Positions 51,228-60,560 of a DNA stretch of 64,000 nt are shown in pieces. The DNA is from an uncultured Dorea sp. (GTDB lineage Bacteria; Bacillota; Clostridia; Lachnospirales; Lachnospiraceae), in the NCBI GenBank assembly GCA_910586965.1, contig CAJUMF010000004.1, positions 62,001-126,000 on the forward strand, given 5' to 3'. The notes beneath the pieces were generated by a model. The model worked only from the letters and a program-made list of their open reading frames with translations, was not told where the DNA came from and made no database searches. How positions within the stretch are numbered: position 1 is the first letter of the stretch; each line of letters starts with the position of its first letter. A program made the position numbers and the translations under genes.

Positions 51228-52148
51228 ATGCCGATTCGTGTACAGAATAATCTGCCGGTAAAAGAAATATTAGAGAGTGAGAACATATTTGTGATGGATG
51301 AGCACCGTGCCATGCATCAGGATATTCGTCCGATCAAGATTGGGCTTTTGAATTTGATGCCTCTTAAAGAGGATACAGAACTGCAGATTTTACGGTCGCT
51401 TTCTAATACACCGATTCAAGTAGATGTGAAGTTTGTGACTGTGTCGAGTCATGAGTCTAAAAATACGCCTACCAGTCATCTGAATCAATTCTATGAGAAA
51501 TTTTGTGATATCAGGAAGAGCAAGTTTGACGGGTTTATCATTACCGGGGCGCCGGTGGAGCAGATTCCTTTTGAGGAGGTGGATTACTGGGAAGAGCTTA
51601 AAGAGATCATGGAGTGGACGAAGACCCATGTGACATCGACAATCCATCTGTGCTGGGGGGCACAGGCAGGAATTTATTATCATTATGGAATCGACAAGGT
51701 GCAGCTTGACAGGAAGGTGTTTGGGGTATTCAAGCATCGCGTGATGAACCGGAAGATTCCTTTAGTGAGAGGATTTGATGATGTATTCCTGGCTCCGCAT
51801 TCCCGGCATACAGAAGTTCCCATGGACAAGATACGGGCAGAAAAGCAGCTGACGGTACTGGCGGAATCGGATGAGGCGGGGCTTTTCCTCGCCATGGCGC
51901 AGAACGGCAGACAGATCTTCGTGATGGGGCATCCGGAGTATGACCGGGTGACGCTTGACGGGGAATATAAGCGGGATCTGTCGAAGGGGCTGCCGATTGA
52001 AATGCCGGAGAATTATTATGAGGGCAATGACCCGGAGAGTAAGCCGCTCCTTACATGGAGGGCACATGCCAACAATCTGTATACGAACTGGCTCAATTAC
52101 TATGTGTATCAGGTGACGCCTTATGATCTGGATGGGGTGCCGTTTTAA
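51228..52148 (+). CDS. metA: homoserine O-acetyltransferase (MetA type)
   Basis: Acylates homoserine for methionine synthesis. The 306-aa length is normal. The catalytic Cys142 is in LCWGAQAG, and His and Glu lie in the VMGHPEYDR region. Residue 111 is Glu, in TGAPVEQIPFEEVDYW. Known work on the family ties Glu at 111 to acetyl-CoA use and Gly to succinyl-CoA, so acetyl transfer is predicted. GGGAGG precedes the ATG. It lies 14 bases after the AI-2E gene and may share its transcript. No S-box riboswitch is seen. Confidence 0.94.
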   Translation: MPIRVQNNLPVKEILESENIFVMDEHRAMHQDIRPIKIGLLNLMPLKEDTELQILRSLSNTPIQVDVKFVTVSSHESKNTPTSHLNQFYEKFCDIRKSKFDGFIITGAPVEQIPFEEVDYWEELKEIMEWTKTHVTSTIHLCWGAQAGIYYHYGIDKVQLDRKVFGVFKHRVMNRKIPLVRGFDDVFLAPHSRHTEVPMDKIRAEKQLTVLAESDEAGLFLAMAQNGRQIFVMGHPEYDRVTLDGEYKRDLSKGLPIEMPENYYEGNDPESKPLLTWRAHANNLYTNWLNYYVYQVTPYDLDGVPF

Positions 52149-52338
52149 GCCAGAGTACAGACAACTAAATACCTTCCATCTGAATTTGCAAATCCATAAA
52201 ATTGTAATATATCGCTTGTTGTGACAGGCGTACAGGAAAGAGATGTTAGAGGGGTGTTCCGAAATGCCCCTTTCTACGTTTCTTTTTCTACGTTACAATT
52301 GATTTACCGGAAAAATATGGATGCGAGGTACAAAGGAT

Positions 52339-53238
52339 ATGGAACTGATTTTACAACTACTTAATGACAATCGTAAATGTTATGTTGAATGGAAGCAAAT
52401 CATATATGTCGTGTTTCTGACAGTAATATTGGGTTGTACGTGCCACTATGTATCGGGAATTGCTTTGCACAAGTCAGAAGCTATGAGTGAAAAAGCAGCC
52501 TTAGTAGGAACTTATACTACTCTTTCGCTGAGAGTTGGGGTGGAAGGAGCGGCGGATAAATTCGGCGGCGCAGCAAAAGAAGAGATGGAGACAGATGCAG
52601 ATATAGATGCGTTAGCTGCGGCTTGTGAAACAGAGGAAAGTATTGGAAATATCGTTGGACAGGATGTCGGTTCCTCCATGGAAAAAGAAGCGAAGAATTT
52701 AAAGCCGGCAAGGATAAGCCCGAAAACAAAAATGGAGATGGAAAAGAGAGGACGGGCATCGGAACGGGCAGTGGAGAATTCTGGCTGTATCGGCAATAAA
52801 ATACAGAGCAATCCCGAGCTTCCGTTTACAAATATCATGGAGGGCATAGGCAACAAGGACAATGTGGAGGCGCCGGAAAAGATTCCGGAACCGGTGATCC
52901 AGAAGGAGATTTCAGGATTTATATGTGACGGAGACGGGCGTATTACGGGTTATTCGAACCCGTTGGAATTTATGAAAGATGGATTTGTGGTATTGCCGAG
53001 AGATAAAGCCTGCACCGGGATTAAAGCAGGCGCACTTGAGGGGTTGGAGGAGAGAGTTTTTGAAATATATATTCCGGCTAATATTACATATATCGAGAAG
53101 GAAATTTTTGATTCTTTACACAATCTGATTTTTATAGAGGTTGCTCCTCAGAACACGAGATTTTATTCACAAAATGGAATATTGTATACCAGGGACGGAA
53201 AAATATTTGCGTATCCGAACATGCAAATGAAAAAATAA
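52339..53238 (+). CDS. membrane-anchored protein with C-terminal LRR_5 (BspA-like) repeats
   Basis: A 299-aa protein. A membrane segment (about 15-35) is followed by a long, charged, low-complexity spacer, then one and a half BspA-type leucine-rich repeats at the C-terminus (IPANITYIEKEIFDSLHNL and IEVAPQNTRFYSQNGILY). The ATG at 52339 was chosen for GAGGT 9 bases upstream; ATG 52321 lacks a ribosome site. The extracytoplasmic LRR suggests a surface role, but the repeat number is small. It may be a degenerate or domain-reduced copy. Confidence 0.75.
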   Translation: MELILQLLNDNRKCYVEWKQIIYVVFLTVILGCTCHYVSGIALHKSEAMSEKAALVGTYTTLSLRVGVEGAADKFGGAAKEEMETDADIDALAAACETEESIGNIVGQDVGSSMEKEAKNLKPARISPKTKMEMEKRGRASERAVENSGCIGNKIQSNPELPFTNIMEGIGNKDNVEAPEKIPEPVIQKEISGFICDGDGRITGYSNPLEFMKDGFVVLPRDKACTGIKAGALEGLEERVFEIYIPANITYIEKEIFDSLHNLIFIEVAPQNTRFYSQNGILYTRDGKIFAYPNMQMKK

Positions 53239-53262
53239 AGCGGCAGGTCATGCTGCTTTTTT
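53236..53262 (+). terminator. terminator after the LRR gene
   Basis: AAAGCGGCA pairs with TGCTGCTTT around a 4-nt loop and continues in T7. Confidence 0.9.
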
Positions 53263-53574
53263 TAATGATGTTATTCAATCAGAATGAAGAAAATGGGACA
53301 AGAAATATGGAAAATAAAAAATCAATTGTCAGAAAATTTAGATAAATATAAAGAATATAATTTTTACAGTTTGACAATTATAGATAAATTAAATATGTAC
53401 AAATTGTATATATTTGCTAATTAGGAAAAAGGAAAAAAATAATAAAATTAAAATCTTGACGAAAATATTGCCTATGAAATAAGGATAGTTATAGGATTAA
53501 CAATATTCAAGTGCAAGAAAAATCTTTATAGTATGGTGATTATGACGAATAGTGTGTCAATTTAATAACAATTC
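53263..53574. other. AT-rich intergenic stretch
   Basis: About 310 bases of very A/T-rich sequence separate the LRR and AGCS genes. An ORF of 46 codons (53284-53424) lacks a ribosome site and is probably chance. No other feature is seen. Confidence 0.5.
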
Positions 53575-53603
53575 TTGATATATAGAAAAAATTACGATAC
53601 AAT
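53575..53603 (+). promoter_or_regulatory. promoter for the AGCS symporter gene
   Basis: TTGATA at 53575-53580, a 17-base spacer and TACAAT at 53598-53603. Confidence 0.75.
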
Positions 53604-53667
53604 ATAAAAGAGAAAAATAGACAGTGCACGTACACAACAATTCAGCAATGAGAGAAAGGGGAACATT

Positions 53668-55053
53668 ATGTTAGAAACTATTAACAATATCGTTGGTGCG
53701 ATTAATGGTGTTGTATGGGGCTGGCCCATGATTATACTGTTATTAGGAACACATGTATTTTTGACGATCAGGACAGGATTTATCCAGAGGCATACGATTG
53801 CGAAAGGTATTAAGCTTTCTGTTACGAAAGATCCGGATGCAGAGGGCGAGGTATCGAATTTCGGAGCGCTGACAACGGCTCTGGCGGCTACGATCGGTAC
53901 AGGTAATATCATTGGAGTAGGAACGGCGATCGCCATCGGAGGACCGGGAGCGGTCCTGTGGTGCTGGCTTACCGGTGTATTCGGAATCGCTACGAAGTAT
54001 GCAGAGTCTTACATCGCTGTAAAGTACAGGGTTAAGACGGAAGACGGGCGTATGCAGGGCGGTGCGATGTATGCTTTGGAGCGCGGGCTTAATATGAAGT
54101 GGCTGGGCATGGCATTTGCAATACTCGCAGGATTCGCATCCTTTGGTATCGGCTGTGCGACACAGGTAAATGCGATTGCTACTGTATGTAAAGAAAACTT
54201 CGGCATTCCGCTTTGGAGCGTAGGTATTATCGTTGCAGTCCTTACGGCAATTGTTATTTTCGGCGGAATCAAGTCTATCGCAAGCGTGTGTGAGAAGCTT
54301 GTTCCGTTTATGGCAGTGTTCTATGTACTTGGATGTATCATTATCCTTGGTATGAACCATGACTTTATCATTCCGGCAATCGTTACAATCTGCAAGCTGG
54401 CGTTCGCTCCGGGAGCAGCGGCAGGCGGTCTTGTAGGAACCGGTATCATGATGGCAATCCGTTACGGAGTTGCAAGAGGTCTGTTCTCCAATGAGTCCGG
54501 TCTTGGTTCCGCTCCGATCGCGGCGGCGGCAGCTCAGACAAGGAACCCGGTTCGCCAGGCGCTTGTTTCTTCTACAGGAACATTCTGGGATACAGTAGTT
54601 GTATGTGCGATGACAGGTCTTGTACTTGTATCCACAATCATGAAGAACCCGAATATCAATGCGGATCAGATTGACAACGGCGGTGTGCTTACATCCCTTG
54701 CATTTGGTCAGATTCCGGTAATCGGGCCGGTTATCCTTACATTAGGTATTATTTCGTTCGCATATTCTACAATCCTCGGATGGGCATATTACGGCGAGCG
54801 GTGCGTAGAGTATTTCGCAGGGAAGATGGGTCTTATCCCTTACCGTATTCTCTATATTGCGGTTGCGGCGATTGCGCCGGTAGTGGCTCTTGACCTTGTA
54901 TGGCTTATTGCAGATACGCTGAATGCGCTGATGGCCATACCAAACCTGATTGCGGTGCTGTTATTGTCGAACATCATGGTTGCGGATACGAAGAAATATA
55001 TCAACAACCTTGACGCAAAGGACGATACTCCGGTATCGGTTATTAAAGAGTAG
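53668..55053 (+). CDS. alanine or glycine:cation symporter (AGCS family)
   Basis: A 461-aa Na+-coupled amino-acid symporter. About 11 helices are predicted. LAATIGTGNIIGVGTAIAIGGPG is the family's substrate/Na+ loop, GLFSNESGLGSAPIAAAAA is the second signature, and GGGV-type DNGGVLTSLAF follows. GAAAGGGG precedes the ATG. Substrates in the family are Ala, Gly or D-Ala. It has its own promoter and a terminator at 55107-55128. Confidence 0.95.
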   Translation: MLETINNIVGAINGVVWGWPMIILLLGTHVFLTIRTGFIQRHTIAKGIKLSVTKDPDAEGEVSNFGALTTALAATIGTGNIIGVGTAIAIGGPGAVLWCWLTGVFGIATKYAESYIAVKYRVKTEDGRMQGGAMYALERGLNMKWLGMAFAILAGFASFGIGCATQVNAIATVCKENFGIPLWSVGIIVAVLTAIVIFGGIKSIASVCEKLVPFMAVFYVLGCIIILGMNHDFIIPAIVTICKLAFAPGAAAGGLVGTGIMMAIRYGVARGLFSNESGLGSAPIAAAAAQTRNPVRQALVSSTGTFWDTVVVCAMTGLVLVSTIMKNPNINADQIDNGGVLTSLAFGQIPVIGPVILTLGIISFAYSTILGWAYYGERCVEYFAGKMGLIPYRILYIAVAAIAPVVALDLVWLIADTLNALMAIPNLIAVLLLSNIMVADTKKYINNLDAKDDTPVSVIKE

Positions 55054-55106
55054 ATGGAACATAGTTTGAAAAGTGAATAGAGAAATATACATAGAATGTA
55101 TGCAGG

Positions 55107-55128
55107 AAGAGAACCGTAAGGTTCTTTT
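55107..55128 (+). terminator. terminator after the AGCS gene
   Basis: AGAGAACC pairs with GGTTCTTT around a GTAA loop, ending in T5. Confidence 0.88.
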
Positions 55129-55214
55129 TCTGTGCAGATTTTTGCTCTGTTCGGCACATTGACGGGAAAAAATGAAAGTGATAAGATAATGGGAAAACAA
55201 AGGAGGAATGTAGT

Positions 55215-55727
55215 GTGGCAAAAAGAGTTGCAATGTTTGATAAAGTGAGCTTCGGACAATTCAAAGAAGGATTTATAGATTGCTTTGGGGAAAGTTCTGA
55301 TGAAAAAGTGAATGAGGTGTATGAGAATCTTAAGATTCCAACAAGAGCGACCGGCGGCTCGGCAGGATATGATTTTTTTGCACCGATTGATATCGTGCTT
55401 GAACCGGGAGAGACAGTAAAGATACCGACAGGAATCCGGGTATGGATGGAGCCGGACTGGGTCCTTTCTTGTTATCCAAGGAGCGGACTGGGCTTTAAAT
55501 ACCGTCTTCAGCTTAATAATACAGTGGGAATTATCGATAGTGATTATTATGATTCCGATAATGAGGGGCATATTTTTGCGAAACTTACGAATGATACAAA
55601 AGAAGGAAAGACAGTGCGTGTTGAGGCAGGAAGCGGATTTATGCAGGGGATATTTTTAGAATATGGTATTACCTTGGATGATGACGCGATGGAGATCAGG
55701 AACGGAGGGTTTGGAAGCACTACCTAA
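55215..55727 (+). CDS. dut: dUTP diphosphatase-like protein
   Basis: Hydrolyses dUTP to dUMP, keeping uracil out of DNA. The 170-aa chain has the trimeric dUTPase fold. SAGYDFFAP is motif 1, YPRSGLGFKYRLQLNN motif 2, GIIDSDYYD motif 3 and RNGGFGST the C-terminal loop. Motif 3 lacks the usual DYRGE, having DYYDSDNEGHIF, and about 40 extra N-terminal residues precede motif 1. It is a divergent clostridial form. The start is GTG 55215 behind AAGGAGG. The GerA-like gene follows 62 bases later. Confidence 0.88.
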   Translation: MAKRVAMFDKVSFGQFKEGFIDCFGESSDEKVNEVYENLKIPTRATGGSAGYDFFAPIDIVLEPGETVKIPTGIRVWMEPDWVLSCYPRSGLGFKYRLQLNNTVGIIDSDYYDSDNEGHIFAKLTNDTKEGKTVRVEAGSGFMQGIFLEYGITLDDDAMEIRNGGFGSTT

Positions 55728-55789
55728 TAGCAGTACATAATTTCCGGTAATCTGGATAACCTAACTAAAAAATGAGTGGAGGGGTATCT

Positions 55790-57151
55790 ATGCCGGATAT
55801 AAAGAAAGTTACAGCTTCAAGAGAAAAGAATACAGCGTATATGAATCAGGTTCTTCCGGTGAAGGACAGTTTTGATATTATCCAGAGAGATATTTATATC
55901 GGGGGACGTGCAGCTTCTTTCTATTTTATAGATGGATTTACGAAGGACGAGACAATGCTTAAGATTCTGGATTCTATTATGAAAGTTACGGAGAATGATA
56001 TGCCTGTGGATGCAACGGCTTTTTCGAGAATATGCGTTCCTTACGTTGAAGTGGATGTTATCGGGGACTTTGATATGGTGCTGAAAAATATTCTCTCGGG
56101 TGTTACCTGCCTTTTTGTGGAGGGTTATGAGGCGTGTATAGCTATTGACTGCCGCACATATCCGGCCAGAAGTGTGGAGGAGCCAGACAAGGATAAGTCT
56201 CTTCGGGGCTCCAGAGACGGATTTGTGGAGACCATTGTGTTCAATACGGCGCTAATGAGGAGAAGGATCCGCGACCCGCACCTTATTATGGAGATGACAG
56301 AGGTAGGTGACAGCTCCCGGACGGATGTGGCAATCTGTTTTATAAAAGATCGGGTGGACGCAGAGCTTCTTGATACGGTGAGGAAGCGTATTTCTAATAT
56401 TCATACGGATGCATTGCGCATGAATCAGCAGAGTCTTGCAGAGTGCCTGTTTAAACGGAAGTGGTACAATCCGTTCCCGAAGTTTAAGTTTACAGAGCGG
56501 CCTGATACGGCGGCGGCGTGTCTTTTGGAGGGAAAGGTCGTCATCCTCGTGGACAACTCCCCTTCTGCTATGATACTGCCTACATCGATTTTTGATATGA
56601 TTGAAGAGGCGAATGATTATTATTTTCCGACTCTTACGAATGTATATTTAAAAATTGCCCGTGGGCTGATTACGGTTATGACTGTATTTCTGACACCGGT
56701 GTTTTTGTTGTTTATGCAGAATTTAAACTGGCTTCCTAAGATATTTGCATTTGTGGCGGTGAAGGATACAGTGAATATCCCATTGATTTTTCAGCTTTTG
56801 ATTCTCGAGATAGCCATCGATGGGCTGCGGCTTGCAGCGCTCAATACGCCCAGTATGCTGAGTACACCCTTAAGTGTCATTGCCGGTCTGGTTATGGGGG
56901 AATTTTCGGTAAAGTCGGGTTGGTTCAACGCGGAAGTTATGCTCTACATGGCATTTGTGGCAGTGGCGAATTACACGCAGCCGAACTTTGAGCTTGGATA
57001 TGCGCTTAAATTTATGCGGCTGGAGCTTTTGATTTTGACAGCTATATTCAATTGGTGGGGATTTGCAATCGGATGTGTGATCATATTGTGCAGCATCTGT
57101 TTTAACAAGACACTTTCCGGCAGAAGTTATCTGAATGTGAAATTAAACTAA
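55790..57151 (+). CDS. GerA/SpoVAF-family spore germination protein
   Basis: A 453-aa membrane protein of the GerA family, closest in form to SpoVAF. The N-terminal globular part (to about 280) includes FYFIDGFTKDETM. The FNTALMRRRIRDPHL segment is the typical conserved core. Membrane helices follow at about 285-440 (YLKIARGLITVMTVFLTPVF and further segments). ATG 55790 sits 5 bases after GGAGGGG. No gerB/gerC or spoVA genes are adjacent, so it is an orphan here. It would act in the spore inner membrane. Confidence 0.92.
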   Translation: MPDIKKVTASREKNTAYMNQVLPVKDSFDIIQRDIYIGGRAASFYFIDGFTKDETMLKILDSIMKVTENDMPVDATAFSRICVPYVEVDVIGDFDMVLKNILSGVTCLFVEGYEACIAIDCRTYPARSVEEPDKDKSLRGSRDGFVETIVFNTALMRRRIRDPHLIMEMTEVGDSSRTDVAICFIKDRVDAELLDTVRKRISNIHTDALRMNQQSLAECLFKRKWYNPFPKFKFTERPDTAAACLLEGKVVILVDNSPSAMILPTSIFDMIEEANDYYFPTLTNVYLKIARGLITVMTVFLTPVFLLFMQNLNWLPKIFAFVAVKDTVNIPLIFQLLILEIAIDGLRLAALNTPSMLSTPLSVIAGLVMGEFSVKSGWFNAEVMLYMAFVAVANYTQPNFELGYALKFMRLELLILTAIFNWWGFAIGCVIILCSICFNKTLSGRSYLNVKLN

Positions 57152-57305
57152 AGCATGGCCGGGGAAATTTAATGCAAATTTAATAGGCGTCTTCCTGTGA
57201 ATACGGCATGGATTGTGCTATACTCTTTTATATGGTCTTTAGAGTAAGCCGAAAGGTATTATTTTGAAGGCGGCATAGTTCGGATAGAAAGAAGGAATAT
57301 AGTTT

Positions 57306-58679
57306 ATGCAGGATACGGCTGTGGAGAAACAGGGAAGACAGGATGAACGGCTGGGAAGTGCTCCGCTCGGAAAGCTGATAGTGTCAATGGCGCTTCCGGC
57401 GGTGGCAGCCCAGCTTATCAATGTGCTATATAATATTGTTGACCGGATTTATATCGGGCATATCCCCGGGCATGGGGACGTGGCACTTACAGGAGTGGGG
57501 GTAACATTCCCGATCATCATGCTTGTGTCTGCGTTCAGTGCATTTTCAGGAATGGGAGGCGCGCCGTTGGCTTCCATAGAGCTGGGCAAGAAAGATTATG
57601 AAAAGGCGGAGAAGATCCTGGGGAACTCTGCCGGTCTTATCGTTCTGTTTTCTGTGCTGCTCACGTTTTTTTTCTCGGTGTTTAAGACGCCGATCTTATA
57701 TGCTTTTGGAGCCAGCGAGGTGACGATCGGATATGCAGAGAGTTATATAGGTGTTTACCTTATAGGAACCATATTCGTACAGATTGCCTTGGGGCTTAAT
57801 ACTTTTATCAGCGGGCAGGGAGCGTCGAAGACGGCGATGCTTTCCGTGCTGATTGGAGCAATGATAAATATATGCCTGGATCCGGTATTTATCTTTTTGT
57901 TCGGGATGGGAGTGAAGGGAGCTGCCCTTGCCACCGTGATCTCTCAGGCGGTCAGTGCATTGTGGGTTGCCAGGTTTCTCACCTCAAAGAAGAGCGTGAT
58001 CAAGCTTAAAGTTTCCAATATGCGTTTTGAGGCGAGTACGGTGAAGTTGATTGCTGCGCTTGGAATTTCGCCTTTTATTATGCAGAGTACAGAGAGCCTG
58101 GTGAGTATTACACTTAATTCCGGACTTCAAAAGTACGGCGGGGACCTGTATGTGGGGACGATGGCGATCATGACAAGTGTGATGCAGCTTATTACTATAC
58201 CGCTTCAAGGCATCACTCAGGGAGTACAGCCTATTATCAGTTATAATTTTGGCGCAGGGAATAAGAAGAGGGTAAAAAGTGCTTTTCTTAGGATGCTTGC
58301 CATCACATTTACCGGAATGTTCGTGTTTTGCGGAATAGCTGTCGTATCGCCGGGTGTGTATGCGGGTATATTTACAAGCAATGAGGCTTTGACAAAGCTT
58401 ACGGTACAGGTTATGCCGACCTATTTCCTGGGAATGACAATCTTTGGGATACAGTCGGCATGTCAGGCTACGTTTATCGCTTTGGGACAGGCGAAGGTGT
58501 CCATGTTTATCGCACTGCTGCGCAAGGTCATCCTGCTTATCCCTCTTGCCATCATCCTGCCCAAATTCATGGGGGTTATGGGAATCTACCGGGCGGAACC
58601 TGTTGCGGATGTCTTGTCGGTGTTTACGACATCGGTATTGTTTTTGATTACCGTGAAAAAAATTTTCAAGACGATGTAA
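57306..58679 (+). CDS. MATE-family efflux transporter
   Basis: A 457-aa multidrug/organic-cation antiporter with about 12 helices in two homologous halves. LPAVAAQLINVLYNIVDRIYIG begins the first half, with the family's conserved Asp/Gly positions, and QPIISYNFGAGNKKRV is the mid-protein signature. AAGAAGGA lies before the ATG. It ends 20 bases before the stop of the convergent LysR gene, with no visible terminator between. Its substrate is unknown. Confidence 0.93.
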   Translation: MQDTAVEKQGRQDERLGSAPLGKLIVSMALPAVAAQLINVLYNIVDRIYIGHIPGHGDVALTGVGVTFPIIMLVSAFSAFSGMGGAPLASIELGKKDYEKAEKILGNSAGLIVLFSVLLTFFFSVFKTPILYAFGASEVTIGYAESYIGVYLIGTIFVQIALGLNTFISGQGASKTAMLSVLIGAMINICLDPVFIFLFGMGVKGAALATVISQAVSALWVARFLTSKKSVIKLKVSNMRFEASTVKLIAALGISPFIMQSTESLVSITLNSGLQKYGGDLYVGTMAIMTSVMQLITIPLQGITQGVQPIISYNFGAGNKKRVKSAFLRMLAITFTGMFVFCGIAVVSPGVYAGIFTSNEALTKLTVQVMPTYFLGMTIFGIQSACQATFIALGQAKVSMFIALLRKVILLIPLAIILPKFMGVMGIYRAEPVADVLSVFTTSVLFLITVKKIFKTM

Positions 58680-58698
58680 TCCGAAAGCGGCAGGACAT

Positions 58699-59568
58699 TC
58701 AAGCAAGGAGATATCCCTTTGCGTATCGGATGAATATCTTCATGGCAGGTGACCAGTTGTGGGACGGATGCACGGCCATTCCGAGTTCGCGATATACATA
58801 AGGGGTTATTGGGCGCACCTCAAAATTGCCTGTGCGTCCGCGGATGACCAGCTCCGGCAGGATGCTGATGCCCAGGTTATGCTCTACCATAGAGAGGATA
58901 GAAAAATCATTGTTCATCGTATATTTGATGTCCGGATGAATATCATATTCTTTTAAAATCTGGTGGATGTCAGTGTTGTAAGTATATTCGCAGATGATAA
59001 ACGGAGCATCCTGGAATAATTCTAAAGGAATCTCCTTATATTCGGCGTAGGGGTGGCCTTTTGGCAGGATTGCCAGCATCTCATCATTGTGTACAGGAAT
59101 AAAATCGGCAGTCTGATTTTTCTGGTAACTGCAGAAGCCGATATCTACTTTATAATTCAGTACCCAGTCTGCGATTTCATTTTCATGACCTTCAATAATA
59201 TCAAACAGGATCCCGGGGTTATTCTTTTGGAATTCCCGTATGATTTTCGGAATCCAGTGGATGGAGCAGCTAGTATATGTGCCGATTTTAAGAGTTCCGC
59301 GCTCTGCACCTTTTAAAAATGAGATTTCCTGTTTCAGGGATTCGCTGGAAGCGATCAGATTGCGGATGGACGGCAGCAGCGATAAGCTTTCATCAGAGAG
59401 GGAGATGCCGTGGTTCGTCTTTTTGAAGAGGGGGAATCCTACTTCCCGTTCAAGGTTCTTCATCATCTGTGTGATGCCGGATTGTGTGTAGCCAAGCTCT
59501 TCGCCTGCTTTTGTAAAGTTCTCGAATTTTGCTACGGCAAGAAATACATGCCATTTCTTTAAATCCAT
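58699..59568 (-). CDS. LysR-family transcriptional regulator
   Basis: A 289-aa regulator. The N-terminal winged helix (1-62) has ENFTKAGEELGYTQSGITQMMKNLEREVG. From about 90 a periplasmic-binding-like sensor domain follows, with GTLKIGTYTSCSIHWIP. It is transcribed away from the B3/B4 gene across a 117-base gap, so that gene is a candidate target. It is convergent with the MATE gene. The ligand is unknown. Confidence 0.94.
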   Translation of the reverse strand: MDLKKWHVFLAVAKFENFTKAGEELGYTQSGITQMMKNLEREVGFPLFKKTNHGISLSDESLSLLPSIRNLIASSESLKQEISFLKGAERGTLKIGTYTSCSIHWIPKIIREFQKNNPGILFDIIEGHENEIADWVLNYKVDIGFCSYQKNQTADFIPVHNDEMLAILPKGHPYAEYKEIPLELFQDAPFIICEYTYNTDIHQILKEYDIHPDIKYTMNNDFSILSMVEHNLGISILPELVIRGRTGNFEVRPITPYVYRELGMAVHPSHNWSPAMKIFIRYAKGYLLA

Positions 59569-59685
59569 ATAGTCCCTCCTTTTTTATTTATTTTTTATAT
59601 ATTACATGGGATTATCCAGAAAAACAAGTTTTGTTTGCGAAAAAAATATGATATACTGTGGAAAAATTGATGCAAGGAGATAAAT

Positions 59686-60354
59686 ATGAGAAAGCAATTA
59701 AAGATTGGCAAAGAGATGAAAGAACTCTGGCCGGCAGTGCGGATTGGCTGTTTTCAATATAGAGTGAAGGTGGAAAAAAAGAATGAAGATATGTGGAGGT
59801 ATTTGAAAAAAGACATTTATAAAAAGACGAAGAATGATATTTTTGATTATGGTGTTAATGATATTCCCAATATTAAAGAATCGAGGATGGCGTATAAAGC
59901 TTTCGGAAAAGATCCGAGCCGTTATCGTGTGTCTTCCGAGGCGTTGATTCGCCGCATTGGCCAGGGGAAGGGGCTTTATGAAGTAAATACGGTTGTGGAC
60001 ACCAACAATTTGATCTCTATAGAGTCGGGATTTTCTGTCGGTTCTTATGATGCCGGACAGATAGAGGATGTACTTATGTTTCGTGTAGGAAGAGAAGGTG
60101 AGACCTATGAAGGCATCGGAAAAGATGAGGTTAATATTGCATATCTTCCGGTGTTGGCAGATGGCAGAGGAGCGGTGGGAAGTTCTACCAGTGATTCAAA
60201 AAGGGCTATGATCACGGAAGATACACGGGAGGTGCTGACTCTGATCTATTCATTTTCTGATAATAAAGATTTGGAGGAGGCATTGAAGTATGGGAAAGAA
60301 TATCTGGAAAAATATGCGGGCGCGCAGGATATTGAGTGCTGGATTGAAAAATAA
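59686..60354 (+). CDS. B3/B4-domain protein (PheRS beta-like editing domain)
   Basis: A 222-aa stand-alone B3/B4 domain, homologous to the editing region of phenylalanyl-tRNA synthetase beta chain. FGKDPSRYRVSSEALIRRI and LYEVNTVVDTNNLISI are the recognisable segments. Such free-standing proteins may deacylate mischarged tRNA or have other roles; none is proven. GCAAGGAGA precedes the ATG. The divergent LysR gene may control it. The infC promoter begins right after its stop. Confidence 0.9.
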   Translation: MRKQLKIGKEMKELWPAVRIGCFQYRVKVEKKNEDMWRYLKKDIYKKTKNDIFDYGVNDIPNIKESRMAYKAFGKDPSRYRVSSEALIRRIGQGKGLYEVNTVVDTNNLISIESGFSVGSYDAGQIEDVLMFRVGREGETYEGIGKDEVNIAYLPVLADGRGAVGSSTSDSKRAMITEDTREVLTLIYSFSDNKDLEEALKYGKEYLEKYAGAQDIECWIEK

Positions 60355-60358
60355 ACTG

Positions 60359-60387
60359 TTGACATTATGTTTTTCCTGTGCTATACT
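60359..60387 (+). promoter_or_regulatory. promoter of the infC-rpmI-rplT operon
   Basis: TTGACA at 60359-60364, a 17-base spacer and TATACT at 60382-60387. The transcript would begin near 60395, leaving a leader of about 165 nt. Confidence 0.88.
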
Positions 60388-60394
60388 GCAAGTC

Positions 60395-60545
60395 GTGTGA
60401 AGAAAAAAGAAAGCAGAGTATCCACTCTCACCATAGCACAAGCGGGTGACTATCGGTTTGATATTGTATATGTAGGATTCCGTGTAGGGAATTTTATGCA
60501 GATATGTAAGTGGATAGTCGGTAGCTATTCACTTATTTTATTTGA
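60395..60545 (+). promoter_or_regulatory. infC operon leader with alternative pairings (L20-leader-like attenuator)
   Basis: AGTGGATAG at 60509-60517 pairs with CTATTCACT at 60525-60533 and is followed by a T-rich run, a terminator-like hairpin. The upstream TATCCACT (60419-60426) can pair with AGTGGATA instead, and GACTATC (60448-60454) with GATAGTC (60513-60519). These are mutually exclusive. In Firmicutes, such leaders respond to ribosomal protein L20. Confidence 0.65.
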
Positions 60546-60560
60546 TGGAGGTGCACTACA

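Noticed and set aside
53284..53424. 46-codon frame with a faintly Spo0E-like spacing of Ser, Asp and Leu
   Set aside because: No ribosome site, very A/T-rich, and the motif spacing does not match Spo0E.
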